A DNA stretch of 12,406 nucleotides from Saprospiraceae bacterium (GCA_027031185.1 JALVEF010000204.1:1-12406); one strand, 5' to 3'. Positions 1 through 6,248 are shown, counted from the stretch's first letter. The notes: generated from the letters alone by a model not told the origin. A program made the numbers and translations.

Positions 1-20
1 TACCCCTGATACTACCAAGT

Positions 21-46
21 ACCTTGGACCGTTGACCTTGGACCGT
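21..46. repeat. 14-nt-period tandem repeat
   Basis: The 12-mer ACCTTGGACCGT occurs at 21-32 and again at 35-46, so the period is 14 nt. It is followed at about 66-80 by three TTGCC units in a row. This is low-complexity intergenic sequence at the window edge. No gene is visible in positions 1-216 apart from the hutU promoter. Function unknown. Confidence 0.7.
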
Positions 47-78
47 CAAACCGTAAGTGCGGGACTTGCCTTGCCTTG

Positions 79-98
79 CCGTCGGCTTTAGCCGACGG
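79..98. repeat. Perfect 8-bp hairpin (CCGTCGGC-TTTA-GCCGACGG)
   Basis: CCGTCGGC at 79-86 pairs perfectly with GCCGACGG at 91-98 around a TTTA loop. No T-run follows on either strand, so it is not a classical intrinsic terminator. It may serve the gene upstream of the window or be one of the common short dispersed hairpins. Only the structure is certain. Confidence 0.6.
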
Positions 99-114
99 GA
101 ACGAAAATCCAAAA

Positions 115-126
115 GTAACTGTTTAG
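115..126 (+). repeat. Fragment of the dispersed palindromic element (left outer arm)
   Basis: GTAACTGTTTAG is identical to the first 12 nt of the left outer arm of the full copies at 4533-4590 and 9658-9714. The rest of the element is missing, because the sequence continues ATATCC. It is probably a truncated copy, lying 51 nt upstream of the predicted hutU promoter. A 12-nt match could be chance, but its position in an intergenic gap, as for the other copies, argues for a relic. Confidence 0.5.
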
Positions 127-176
127 ATATCCATCTCATCACTAACAATTTTATTGTACCCCCAAGTCATTCGTAA

Positions 177-205
177 TTGTAATCGCCCCGTTTTCCTTAC
201 ATTTG
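177..205 (+). promoter_or_regulatory. Bacteroidota-type promoter of hutU
   Basis: TACATTTG at 198-205 matches the Bacteroidota -7 consensus TAnnTTTG exactly. TTG at 177-179 (ATTG from 176) sits 18 nt upstream as the -33 element. Transcription would begin at about 209-212, only 5-8 nt before the ATG at 217. That makes the mRNA almost leaderless and rules out the in-frame ATG at 154 as the start, because it lies upstream of the promoter. Confidence 0.65.
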
Positions 206-216
206 CCACAAAAAAT

Positions 217-2232
217 ATGAGCCGGACTCGTTCGTTCAAAGCTGCTATCCGTCAAGGCATACCCGGCACATTGCCGCCGCGCCGCAGGCGCGACCACTCG
301 GTGCCCCATGCCCCCAAACGCATCATTGACGACGTGCTTTCCGAAGCCGAGAAAAAACTCGCCGTGCGCAATGCCTTGCGTTACTTCCCTCCAAAATTCC
401 ACAAAGTACTGGCCCGCGAGTTTCGCGATGAACTGGAGCGCTACGGCCGCATCTATATGTATCGCTTCCGCCCCGGGTATGATATGCATGCGCGCCCCAT
501 CACGGCCTATCCGGCCCGCTCCCAACAGGCGGCCGCCATCATGCTGATGATTCAAAACAATCTCGACCCCAAGGTGGCCAAGTACCCGCACGAACTCATC
601 ACCTATGGCGGCAACGGGGCTGTATTCCAAAACTGGGCCCAATACCTGCTCACGATGAAGTACCTGTCCGAAATGACCGACCACCAAACACTGGTCATGT
701 ATTCCGGACATCCGCTCGGCCTCTTCCCCTCCCGCAAGGATGCCCCCCGCGTAGTGGTGACCAATGGCATGATGGTCTTCAACTACAGCAAAGTGGAAGA
801 TTGGAATAAGTACAATGCCCTCGGCGTGACACAGTATGGTCAAATGACCGCCGGCTCGTATATGTACATCGGCCCGCAAGGCATCGTCCACGGTACGACT
901 ATCACCTTGCTCAATGCAGGCCGGCGCCGGGGACTCGGTCAGGACGACTTGCGTGGCAGTGTCTTTGTGACATCCGGCCTCGGCGGCATGTCCGGCGCCC
1001 AGGCCAAGGCCGCCGAGATCGCCGGCGCCGTCGGTGTCATCGCCGAAGTGGATCCCAAAGCCGTACAAAGCCGGCTCAACGACGGCTATATCAAAAAGGA
1101 AAATATCTACTCCGACCTGACCAAATTGCTCCCCGCCATCGAACGCGCCCGAAGGGTGCGTAAACCTGTCACCCTTATCTATGCCGGCAATGTCGTGGAC
1201 CTGTGGGAAAGACTCGCCGCCGAAGACGTAAAAGTCGAACTCGGCTCCGACCAGACCTCCTTGCACAATGTGCATGACCTGGGGTACATCCCCGTCGGTT
1301 ACACCTTCGCCGAAGCCGAAAAACTCCTGGCACGCGATCCCAAGGCCTTCATGAAAGCGGTCAGGGCTTCACTCAAGCGCCACGTCAAAGCCATCAACAA
1401 GCTGGCGCGCAAAGGAATGTATTTCTGGGACTATGGCAATGCCTTCCTGAAAGAAGCCGGCGAAGCCGGTGCCGACATCTGGGCGGACAAGGCCGCCGGC
1501 ATCTACAAATACAAGTCTTACGTCGAAGATATCATGGGCCCCATGTGCTTTGACTACGGATTCGGCCCCTTCCGCTGGGTTTGCACTTCCGGCAAAAAGT
1601 CCGATTTGTACAAGTCCGATGCCATCGCCCGGGAAGTGCTCGAGCGACTCTACAAGCGCGCACCCGAACAGATCAAAGGCCAGTTGGCCGACAATATCCG
1701 CTGGATCCGGGATGCGAAAAAAAACATTCCCATCGTCGGCTCCATGTCCCGCATCCTGTACGCCGATGCCGAAGGGCGTATCGCCATCGCGCGCGCCTTC
1801 AACAAGGCTATCCGCAACGGCGACCTGAAAGGCCCCGTCGTGCTGGGACGTGACCATCACGATGTGTCGGGTACGGACAGCCCCTATCGCGAAACGGCTA
1901 ATATCTACGACGGCTCCCGCTATACGGCAGACATGTCCATCCACAATGTGATCGGCGATGCCTTCCGCGGCGCCACCTGGGTCTCCATCCACAACGGCGG
2001 CGGCACCGGCTGGGGCGAAGCCGTCAATGGGGGCTTCGGTATGGTGCTGGACGGCACGCCCGCTGCCGATCGCCGGCTCAAGGCCATGCTCTTCTGGGAT
2101 GTCAACAATGGCATCGCCCGCCGCGCCTGGGCTCGCAATGCCGAAGCCGAGTTCTCTGCTGCCCGCGCCATGCAAAAAAACAAGGACTTACGGATCACTA
2201 TGCCGTACCACGTGGCCGATGACTTGCTGTAA
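217..2232 (+). CDS. hutU: Urocanate hydratase (urocanase), long class
   Basis: Converts urocanate to 4-imidazolone-5-propionate in the cytoplasm, the second step of histidine degradation, using tightly bound NAD+. The 671-residue product matches the long urocanase class (about 670 residues, also found in animals) rather than the ~555-residue Pseudomonas type. Visible hallmarks are the glycine-rich GLGGMSGAQAKAAEIAG stretch, YGFGPFRWVCTSG, RDHHDVSGTDSPYRETANIYDG (from Arg545), SIHNGGGTGWGE and NGGFGMVLDG. The start at 217 is chosen because the promoter (177-205) lies downstream of the other in-frame ATG at 154 and because an A-rich tract precedes 217. No hutH, hutI or hutG lies nearby, so the pathway is not clustered here. 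Oddity: the family active-site signature FQGLPxRIC[WY] reads GSMSRILY, with Leu514 where the Cys should be. The family assignment is very secure; catalytic competence is inferred from the rest of the sequence. Confidence 0.95.
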   Translation: MSRTRSFKAAIRQGIPGTLPPRRRRDHSVPHAPKRIIDDVLSEAEKKLAVRNALRYFPPKFHKVLAREFRDELERYGRIYMYRFRPGYDMHARPITAYPARSQQAAAIMLMIQNNLDPKVAKYPHELITYGGNGAVFQNWAQYLLTMKYLSEMTDHQTLVMYSGHPLGLFPSRKDAPRVVVTNGMMVFNYSKVEDWNKYNALGVTQYGQMTAGSYMYIGPQGIVHGTTITLLNAGRRRGLGQDDLRGSVFVTSGLGGMSGAQAKAAEIAGAVGVIAEVDPKAVQSRLNDGYIKKENIYSDLTKLLPAIERARRVRKPVTLIYAGNVVDLWERLAAEDVKVELGSDQTSLHNVHDLGYIPVGYTFAEAEKLLARDPKAFMKAVRASLKRHVKAINKLARKGMYFWDYGNAFLKEAGEAGADIWADKAAGIYKYKSYVEDIMGPMCFDYGFGPFRWVCTSGKKSDLYKSDAIAREVLERLYKRAPEQIKGQLADNIRWIRDAKKNIPIVGSMSRILYADAEGRIAIARAFNKAIRNGDLKGPVVLGRDHHDVSGTDSPYRETANIYDGSRYTADMSIHNVIGDAFRGATWVSIHNGGGTGWGEAVNGGFGMVLDGTPAADRRLKAMLFWDVNNGIARRAWARNAEAEFSAARAMQKNKDLRITMPYHVADDLL

Positions 2233-2365
2233 GCCGCCAAAGCCGCAAAAGTGTTTTCGGGACGACTATTTTATTTTTTTGTATCTTGGATGGGAACAAA
2301 ATACCCTCCCGGGCCTTTCCTTGTTGGACAATGGCCCGGAGCACCAGGCCCAAAGGAATACAATC

Positions 2366-3070
2366 ATGGAAGGCAAGAATGCATTTTGGTTTCTTGAGAA
2401 TATAGATCTTTCCGGCATCTTTTGCCCCAAAAAATTTGGCGCGAGAGAAGCCGAGTTCATTCACAAGACTTACAAAAAAGGCGAGTTTATCTACATCCCG
2501 GACAGCGAGGCCGACTTGCTCTTTTACATCACCAAGGGCCGCGTCAAGATCGGTACCTATGGCGAAGGCGGCAAAGAGATCATCAAGGCCGTCATCCACA
2601 AAGGCGAAGTATTCGGCGAACTGGTACTGGTTGGCGAAGAGAAGCGCCGCGACTTTGCACAGGCCTTGGAGCCCACTACCTTGTGCGCCCTGTCCAAACG
2701 GGACTTGCCGACCCTGTTGCGCGACCGCAACGAGCTCCAAATCTTCCTCCTGAAAGTGATGGGCAGCCGCGTACTGGAAATGGAAAAACGCCTGGAGTCA
2801 CTGGTTTTCAAGGACTCCCGTACCCGTGTCATTGAATTCCTGGTGGACCTGGCCGAAAAAAAGGGCGAGCGCGTCGGCTACGAGACTGTCGTCCGCAAGT
2901 TCTTTACCCACCAGGAAATTGCTAATCTGACCGCCACATCGCGCCAGACGGTGACCACTGTCCTCAACGACCTGCGCTCCCGTAACATCCTGATCTTCGA
3001 TCGCAAGCGCCTGCTCATCCGCGACTTGGACTTACTTCGCAAAGAAATTGAATCCTCTGTGCCGGAGTAG
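2366..3070 (+). CDS. Crp/Fnr family transcriptional regulator
   Basis: A 234-residue cytoplasmic DNA-binding regulator. Residues ~15-125 form a cyclic-nucleotide-binding-type beta barrel, including the phosphate-cassette-like FGELVLVG near 83-90. A dimerisation helix covers ~125-160. A winged helix-turn-helix lies near 180-208 (FFTHQEIANLTATSRQTVTTVL), typical of the family. The Ser/Thr that follows Arg in cAMP-binding Crp (RSA/RTA) is replaced (KRRDF), so cAMP binding is doubtful. There is no FNR-type Cys cluster, so an Fe-S oxygen sensor is unlikely. The ATG at 2366 is chosen because the domain starts just after it and AAAGGA lies 10 nt upstream; the frame is open further back only by overlapping hutU. 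A weak promoter-like TATCTTGG at 2282-2289 would give a ~70-nt leader. It lies 133 nt after hutU on the same strand. Control of hutU is possible but unsupported. Ligand and targets are unknown. Confidence 0.9.
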   Translation: MEGKNAFWFLENIDLSGIFCPKKFGAREAEFIHKTYKKGEFIYIPDSEADLLFYITKGRVKIGTYGEGGKEIIKAVIHKGEVFGELVLVGEEKRRDFAQALEPTTLCALSKRDLPTLLRDRNELQIFLLKVMGSRVLEMEKRLESLVFKDSRTRVIEFLVDLAEKKGERVGYETVVRKFFTHQEIANLTATSRQTVTTVLNDLRSRNILIFDRKRLLIRDLDLLRKEIESSVPE

Positions 3071-3082
3071 GATTCAATTAAA

Positions 3083-3103
3083 AATTACGAATTACGAATT
3101 ACG
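3083..3103. repeat. 7-nt tandem repeat (AATTACG x3)
   Basis: AATTACG is repeated three times without mismatch just after the Crp/Fnr stop codon. It begins the 313-nt gene-free stretch 3071-3383, which otherwise holds the hairpin and tandem repeat at 3176-3225 and a palindromic element at 3298-3355. Function unknown. Confidence 0.75.
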
Positions 3104-3175
3104 AATGGCGGCCGGTATGGCCGTTGAGTTCTCCGGAACTGCACCGCAAGTTTTCAACGTGCAAGCCATTTCAAC

Positions 3176-3225
3176 ACGCTCCGCAAGGAGCGTAAATTCA
3201 ACGCGAAGCAAATTCAACGCGAAGC
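3176..3225. repeat. GNRA-loop hairpin plus 16-nt tandem repeat
   Basis: ACGCTCC (3176-3182) pairs perfectly with GGAGCGT (3187-3193) around a GCAA tetraloop. Immediately after it, the 16-mer AAATTCAACGCGAAGC occurs twice in tandem (3194-3209 and 3210-3225). A related sequence, TTCAACGTGCAAGC, appears near 3153-3166. The block probably belongs to a small dispersed intergenic repeat family. It is not followed by a T-run, so it is a poor intrinsic terminator for the Crp/Fnr gene. Confidence 0.65.
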
Positions 3226-3297
3226 ATTATGCATTTCCGTTTTTCGCTATGGCATCCCTTTTGCGTAGTAATTGAAGACGGCCTCCCTTCTTCTATT

Positions 3298-3355
3298 GTA
3301 ACCGTTTAAGTGCTCCTGTTTCCAGCGCAAAAACAGCGGGTACCTAAACAGTTGC
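3298..3355 (+). repeat. Dispersed ~58-nt palindromic element, copy 1
   Basis: Full copy: left outer arm GTAACCGTTTAAGT, inner arms CTGTTTCC and AAAAACAG, right outer arm ACCTAAACAGTTGC. The arms have drifted from the consensus without compensating changes. It lies between the Crp/Fnr gene and the small ORF at 3384, in the direction taken here as forward. Together with the copy at 4533-4590 it brackets the small ORF and rsgA. Confidence 0.85.
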
Positions 3356-3383
3356 CTTCTATTCACCCTAAATACGCAAAACG

Positions 3384-3491
3384 ATGCATAGCTCTGATCC
3401 GAAGGAGGAGAAGCTCCTGTTTGATATCCGCTTTTGGCTGACCGTCGGTAGCGCCATTTATCTGTTCCTGGCGGCTACGGCACGCATTTGA
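3384..3491 (+). CDS. Possible 35-residue single-span membrane peptide
   Basis: The ATG at 3384 opens a 35-codon frame ending in TGA at 3489-3491. The product has a charged N-terminal part (MHSSDPKEEKLLFDIRF) and a hydrophobic stretch, WLTVGSAIYLFLAATA, of about 16 residues, followed by Arg-Ile. It would fit a single transmembrane helix with the N-terminus inside or outside. An in-frame stop at 3369-3371 fixes this ATG as the only start. The upstream region is A-rich (ACGCAAAACG), as is usual for this phylum, but no clear TAnnTTTG promoter is visible. Third codon positions look GC-rich like the neighbouring genes. It converges on rsgA with 18 nt between stop codons, and a 6-bp hairpin (3490-3507) lies between them. 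I recognise no family; it could be a chance ORF. Confidence 0.4.
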   Translation: MHSSDPKEEKLLFDIRFWLTVGSAIYLFLAATARI

Positions 3492-3509
3492 TGCCGGGCC
3501 GGGCATCAT

Positions 3510-4457
3510 CTACCAGTCCTTATGGCGCTGCCAGTGCTTCTGGCTCTCGATTTCCTCTAAAATTTGCAAGTAGGAGGTGTAGCGCAAGTCGCTGATTTGG
3601 CCGCTCTCCAGGGCCGCCTTGACGGCGCAGCCGGGTTCTTGGCGATGCAGGCAGGCCCCGCCGAATTTGCAATTGGGAGACAGGGCGAAGAACTCTCTGA
3701 AATTGTGAGCCACCTGCTGCGGTTCCAGATTGTTGAAAGACAGCTTTTTGATGCCGGGGCTGTCAATGAGGCGCGTGTCCGCATCCAGGAAGTGCATCTC
3801 GGCGAAGGTGGTTGAGTGCTGTCCCTTGCCGGTGTGGCGGGACAGTTCCTTCGTTTTGAGTTGCAAGTCCGGTTTGAGGCTGTTGAGCAACGTGGACTTG
3901 CCGACGCCCGATTGCCCGCTGAGGAGACTCTGTTTGCCCTGCAGCCACTGTCTCAATATATCCAGACCTTCGCCCTGTTTGGCGGAGATGGGCAGGACGC
4001 GGTAGCCGAGTCCCTCGTAGAGTAGTTGAAGCCCGCCTGCCAGTTCCAGGTCTTCTTCATCCATCAGGTCCATCTTGTTGATCAGGATGATGACGGGGAT
4101 GTCCTGCGGCTCCGTCATAAGCAGGAAGCGGTCAATGAAACCCAGTTTGAGATTGGGGTAGCGCACCGTCACCACGAGGACGGCCTGGTCCACGTTGGCG
4201 CCCAGCAAGTGCAGGTGTCTCGTATTGCGGGGCGATTGGCGCGCCAGATAATTGGTGCGCGGCAGGATGTGGCGGATGACGGCCTCGCCTTTTTTTATTT
4301 CGTATTGGACCCGGTCCCCGACGGCGATGGGATTGGTGACCGGCATGCCTTCCAGGCGGATGCGTCCCCGCATCCGCGCTTTGACGACGTCGCCGCCGTC
4401 ATCGGATTTGACTTTATACCAGCTGCCCGTAGATTTGATGACCAAGCCTGTGTGCAC
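3510..4457 (-). CDS. rsgA: Ribosome small-subunit-dependent GTPase A
   Basis: Circularly permuted GTPase that assists late maturation of the 30S subunit in the cytoplasm and is stimulated by the ribosome. The 315-residue product shows an N-terminal OB fold (~1-65), then the GTPase motifs in permuted order: G4 NKMD (127-130), G5 SAK (158-160), G1 GQSGVGKS (181-188) and G3 DSPG (232-235), with SRHTGKGQHST as the switch region. The C-terminal zinc site has the CX5CXHX5C spacing (Cys263, Cys269, His271, Cys277). Start choice: the upstream in-frame option at 4508 is a TTG and no ATG exists before the OB fold. The GTG at 4457 gives MHTGLVIKSTGSWY, which begins where Bacteroidota homologues normally do. 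A TATCTTGC sequence just upstream of the GTG on this strand may be a degenerate -7 element. Single gene, convergent with the small ORF at 3384 and divergent from the TPR gene. Length is normal. Confidence 0.93.
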   Translation of the reverse strand: MHTGLVIKSTGSWYKVKSDDGGDVVKARMRGRIRLEGMPVTNPIAVGDRVQYEIKKGEAVIRHILPRTNYLARQSPRNTRHLHLLGANVDQAVLVVTVRYPNLKLGFIDRFLLMTEPQDIPVIILINKMDLMDEEDLELAGGLQLLYEGLGYRVLPISAKQGEGLDILRQWLQGKQSLLSGQSGVGKSTLLNSLKPDLQLKTKELSRHTGKGQHSTTFAEMHFLDADTRLIDSPGIKKLSFNNLEPQQVAHNFREFFALSPNCKFGGACLHRQEPGCAVKAALESGQISDLRYTSYLQILEEIESQKHWQRHKDW

Positions 4458-4532
4458 GGTGAGTGTTTTGCGCAAGATAGGGCCTTTTGCCCAATACACT
4501 CGCGACAAAGCCGTCTTTTGGGTTTTTAATTG

Positions 4533-4590
4533 GTAACTGTTTAGGTGCTCCTGTTTTTAGCGCAAAAACAGCGGGTACCTAAACAGTTAC
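4533..4590 (+). repeat. Dispersed ~58-nt palindromic element, copy 2 (best-preserved)
   Basis: The outer arms GTAACTGTTTAGGT (from 4533) and ACCTAAACAGTTAC (to 4590) are perfectly complementary over 14 bp. The inner arms CTGTTTTT and AAAAACAG are perfectly complementary over 8 bp around AGCGC. They are separated by mismatched GCTC / CGGGT, which form an internal loop. It lies in the divergent gap (4458-4777) between rsgA and the TPR gene, so it cannot act only as a terminator. The rest of this 320-nt gap holds the short repeat at 4615-4636 and presumed promoters. Confidence 0.92.
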
Positions 4591-4614
4591 TTTAGTTGAA
4601 GAAAGTACGTGTCC

Positions 4615-4636
4615 CGGTTCGACAAGCTCAGCGACC
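4615..4636 (+). repeat. Single copy of the TTCGACA(A/G)GCTCAG repeat
   Basis: CGGTTCGACAAGCTCAGCGA begins at 4615 and belongs to the same short family as the copies at 8066-8079, 8128-8160 and 8182-8212. Sequences of this type are common intergenic repeats in many bacterial genomes. Here it is a lone half-site without its inverted partner. Confidence 0.65.
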
Positions 4637-4777
4637 AGGGCACGTGTAGGATTGCTTCGTTCCCTGCACTGCATTATATGCGTTCTGCTCAACTTCTCCG
4701 GTTGAGGCGCACAATAATTGGCGGATATGCGTTTCCTTTGTGTGCGATATATCGCGTACAAAGCACCGAAACCATTG

Positions 4778-5803
4778 ATGATGAGCAAGCAAATACTTTG
4801 GTCTCTTGTGATATTGTTTACGCTCCCGGGCGTCGCCTGCCAATCCGGCGAGCAGGAGAAGCAGCCCCCACCTGCCAAGCCCGTGGACCCCGCCATCGAG
4901 CGCATTACCCGTCAAATTGATCAAAAGCCGGACGACCCGTCTTTGTACGTGGCCCGCGCACAGGTATATCACCAAATGGAGAACTACGATCAGGCCGTCA
5001 AAGATATGGACAAGGCCATCGAATTGGACACTACCCGCTTTGAAAACTTCCTTTATCTGGCCAAAATATTCCTGGACTACGGCCATTCGCGCGATGCGCT
5101 CATCGTATTGGATAATGCGGCCCGCCGCTTTCCGGACAATCTCAAAGTCGCACTCACGCGCGCCCATACTTACTACATCGTCAAGCAGTATCGTCAGAGC
5201 ACGGATGCCATCAATAAAATTCTGTCGCGTGACCCGCAGAACGCCCAAGCATACTTCTTACTTGGCCTGAATTACAAAGAACTGGGAGACACCACCCGGG
5301 CCATCAATGCCTTTCAAAAGGCCGTGGACCTGGATGCTGACATCCTGGATGCCTGGATCAATCTCGGCAATCTGTGGACGGCCAAAGGCGGCTTTGCCAT
5401 CGCCAACAAGTACTTTGAATCCGCACTGGCCATTGACTCCAACAATGTCTATGTGCTCAACAGCTACGCCCTGGCCCTGGGCAAGCAGGACAAATATCCC
5501 GAAAGCATCCGCTTGTACAAGAAAATCGCCCGCCTGGATCCGCAGTTTAGTGACGGCTTCTTCAATGCCGGCATCATGTACCTGATGATGGACTCCGTCC
5601 GGCAAGCCAACCGCCAGTTTAATATGGCCGTGCAGACCAGCCCCGCTTTTGCCAAGGCCTATTATTATCGCGGCTATACCTTTGAAAGGCTTGGCGACAC
5701 GGCGCGCGCCCATACGGATTACGATGACGCCCTCCGCTTTGACCCGGACCTTACAAAGGCCCGGCAGGCGCTTGATCGCCTTGTGGGACGCTCAAATGAC
5801 TGA
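4778..5803 (+). CDS. TPR-repeat lipoprotein
   Basis: A 341-residue envelope protein with a lipoprotein signal peptide (MMSKQILWSLVILFTLPGVAC; lipid-attachment Cys21, slightly atypical lipobox GVAC) and a short linker rich in Glu, Gln and Pro (~22-38). About eight tetratricopeptide repeats of ~34 residues fill the rest, for example YVARAQVYHQMENYDQAVKD, AYFLLGLNYKELGDTTRAIN and YYYRGYTFERLGDTARAHTD. TPR arrays bind protein partners, so a scaffold role on the periplasmic face of a membrane is likely; the partner is unknown. The ATG pair at 4778/4781 is chosen because it starts the signal peptide; the in-frame ATG at 4718 would put a 20-residue tail before it. A weak TTCCTTTG at 4733-4740 could be the -7 element, but no well-spaced -33 element is visible. 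Single gene with an element copy on each side. Confidence 0.85.
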   Translation: MMSKQILWSLVILFTLPGVACQSGEQEKQPPPAKPVDPAIERITRQIDQKPDDPSLYVARAQVYHQMENYDQAVKDMDKAIELDTTRFENFLYLAKIFLDYGHSRDALIVLDNAARRFPDNLKVALTRAHTYYIVKQYRQSTDAINKILSRDPQNAQAYFLLGLNYKELGDTTRAINAFQKAVDLDADILDAWINLGNLWTAKGGFAIANKYFESALAIDSNNVYVLNSYALALGKQDKYPESIRLYKKIARLDPQFSDGFFNAGIMYLMMDSVRQANRQFNMAVQTSPAFAKAYYYRGYTFERLGDTARAHTDYDDALRFDPDLTKARQALDRLVGRSND

Positions 5804-5806
5804 AAG

Positions 5807-5823
5807 TCGGGAATGTTTCCCGA
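5807..5823. terminator. Possible weak terminator hairpin after the TPR gene
   Basis: TCGGGAA (5807-5813) pairs perfectly with TTCCCGA (5817-5823) around TGT, starting 4 nt after the TPR stop codon. A short T-containing tract (TTGTAACTGTTT) follows, which belongs to the adjoining repeat element. There is no proper U-run, so intrinsic termination is uncertain. The position is right for 3' end formation or protection. Confidence 0.4.
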
Positions 5824-5825
5824 TT

Positions 5826-5959
5826 GTAACTGTTTAGGCCCCCCTTGTTTTTGTGCTAAAATGGCCTTTTCGCGCCTGTCTTTGATCTGTACATATACCT
5901 TCGACATCCACGAAAATGCCTGTTTTATCCCTAAAAACAGGAGCAACCAAGCAGTTTAC
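5826..5959 (-). repeat. Dispersed palindromic element, copy 3: inverted and split/compound
   Basis: The left end (5826-5861) matches the reverse complement of the usual right half (GTAACTGTTTAGG...TTTTTGTGCTAAAA). The right end (about 5919-5959) matches the reverse complement of the usual left half (CTAAAAACAGGAGCAACC...CAGTTTAC). The element is therefore in the opposite orientation to all the others. The hexamer CTAAAA is present at 5856-5861 and again at 5931-5936, exactly 75 nt apart. Removing one repeat unit would leave a 59-nt element, the normal size. Either a 69-nt insertion with a 6-bp duplication or two overlapping truncated copies would explain this. It separates the TPR gene from dodecin. 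Confidence 0.7.
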
Positions 5960-5973
5960 TCCCGATTTTCGCT

Positions 5974-5981
5974 TACCTTTG
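5974..5981 (+). promoter_or_regulatory. -7 promoter element of the dodecin gene
   Basis: TACCTTTG matches TAnnTTTG exactly and lies 44 nt before the dodecin ATG. A -33 TTG at the usual 18-20 nt spacing is not obvious; TTTA at 5955-5958 is only 15 nt away. If used, transcription would begin near 5985-5988, at the base of the hairpin at 5986-6001. Confidence 0.5.
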
Positions 5982-5985
5982 GTGT

Positions 5986-6001
5986 CCGGCCCTTTGGCCG
6001 G
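5986..6001 (+). promoter_or_regulatory. Hairpin at the predicted 5' end of the dodecin mRNA
   Basis: CCGGCC (5986-5991) pairs perfectly with GGCCGG (5996-6001) around CTTT. The predicted transcription start is at or within a few nt of 5986, so this GC-only stem would cap the mRNA 24 nt before the start codon. A stabilising role against 5'-end decay is plausible. It could also be a half-operator for a regulator. Confidence 0.4.
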
Positions 6002-6025
6002 CTCGTGACCAAAAAATAACAAGTT

Positions 6026-6226
6026 ATGGCCGTTCTCAAAGTCATCGAAATTATGTCCGACTCCAAAAAGAGTTGGGAAGACGCCACCCAAAAGGCTATT
6101 TCCAAAGCCGCCAAAAGTGTCAAGGAAATACGCTCCGCTTTTGTACAATCGCAGAGCGTGACCGTCAAGAATGGTAAAGTCGAAACCTACCGCGTCAATC
6201 TGAAGGTTACTTTTGTAGTGAAGTAG
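6026..6226 (+). CDS. Dodecin family protein
   Basis: A 66-residue small cytoplasmic protein of the dodecin family (beta-alpha-beta-beta fold, dodecameric hollow sphere), which in studied members binds and buffers flavins or related ligands. It shows the whole domain: MAVLKVIEIMSDSKKSWEDA, helix ATQKAISKAAKSVKEIR, then strands FVQSQSVTVKN and VETYRVNLKVTFVVK. Length is normal for the family. Aligned by eye with the Halobacterium protein, the flavin-stacking Trp36 corresponds to Ser37 and Gln55 to Arg56, so ligand binding may differ. Start: the ATG follows an A-rich stretch (CCAAAAAATAACAAGTT) with no Shine-Dalgarno, normal for the phylum. Monocistronic, with its own promoter (5974-5981) and a strong terminator (6249-6275). 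Confidence 0.92.
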   Translation: MAVLKVIEIMSDSKKSWEDATQKAISKAAKSVKEIRSAFVQSQSVTVKNGKVETYRVNLKVTFVVK

Positions 6227-6248
6227 CTTGATGTCCTCAATGTAAGAG

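Noticed and set aside
154..216. Upstream extension of hutU from the ATG at 154
   Set aside because: The exact TAnnTTTG promoter at 198-205 lies within this extension, and the extra residues resemble no part of urocanase.
151..1275. Long open frames on the minus strand opposite hutU (also 1369-2175)
   Set aside because: They are mirror frames produced by the GC-rich third positions of hutU; their products show no recognisable domain and hutU is certain. The same applies to long reverse frames opposite the TPR, exported-protein and oxidase genes.
1958..2365. N-terminal extension of the Crp/Fnr regulator into hutU
   Set aside because: The frame is open only because it overlaps hutU in another frame. 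The domain begins after the ATG at 2366, which has an AAAGGA upstream.
2366..3070. Calling the regulator Fnr or a cAMP receptor
   Set aside because: There is no N-terminal Cys cluster for an Fe-S centre and the Arg-Ser/Thr pair that binds cAMP is not intact; only the superfamily can be supported.
3048..3275. 75-codon plus-strand frame after the Crp/Fnr gene
   Set aside because: It is composed of the AATTACG tandem repeat, the GCAA hairpin and the AAATTCAACGCGAAGC repeats, so the peptide is repeat-derived.
5916..6008. A 30-codon frame after TPR, product beginning MPVLSLKTGATKQF
   Set aside because: Most of it is a translation of the inverted repeat element (the LKTGA-KQ pattern recurs when other copies are translated), and it overlaps the dodecin promoter. 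The faint likeness to a peroxiredoxin N-terminus (PDFRLPLVSG) is too short to trust.
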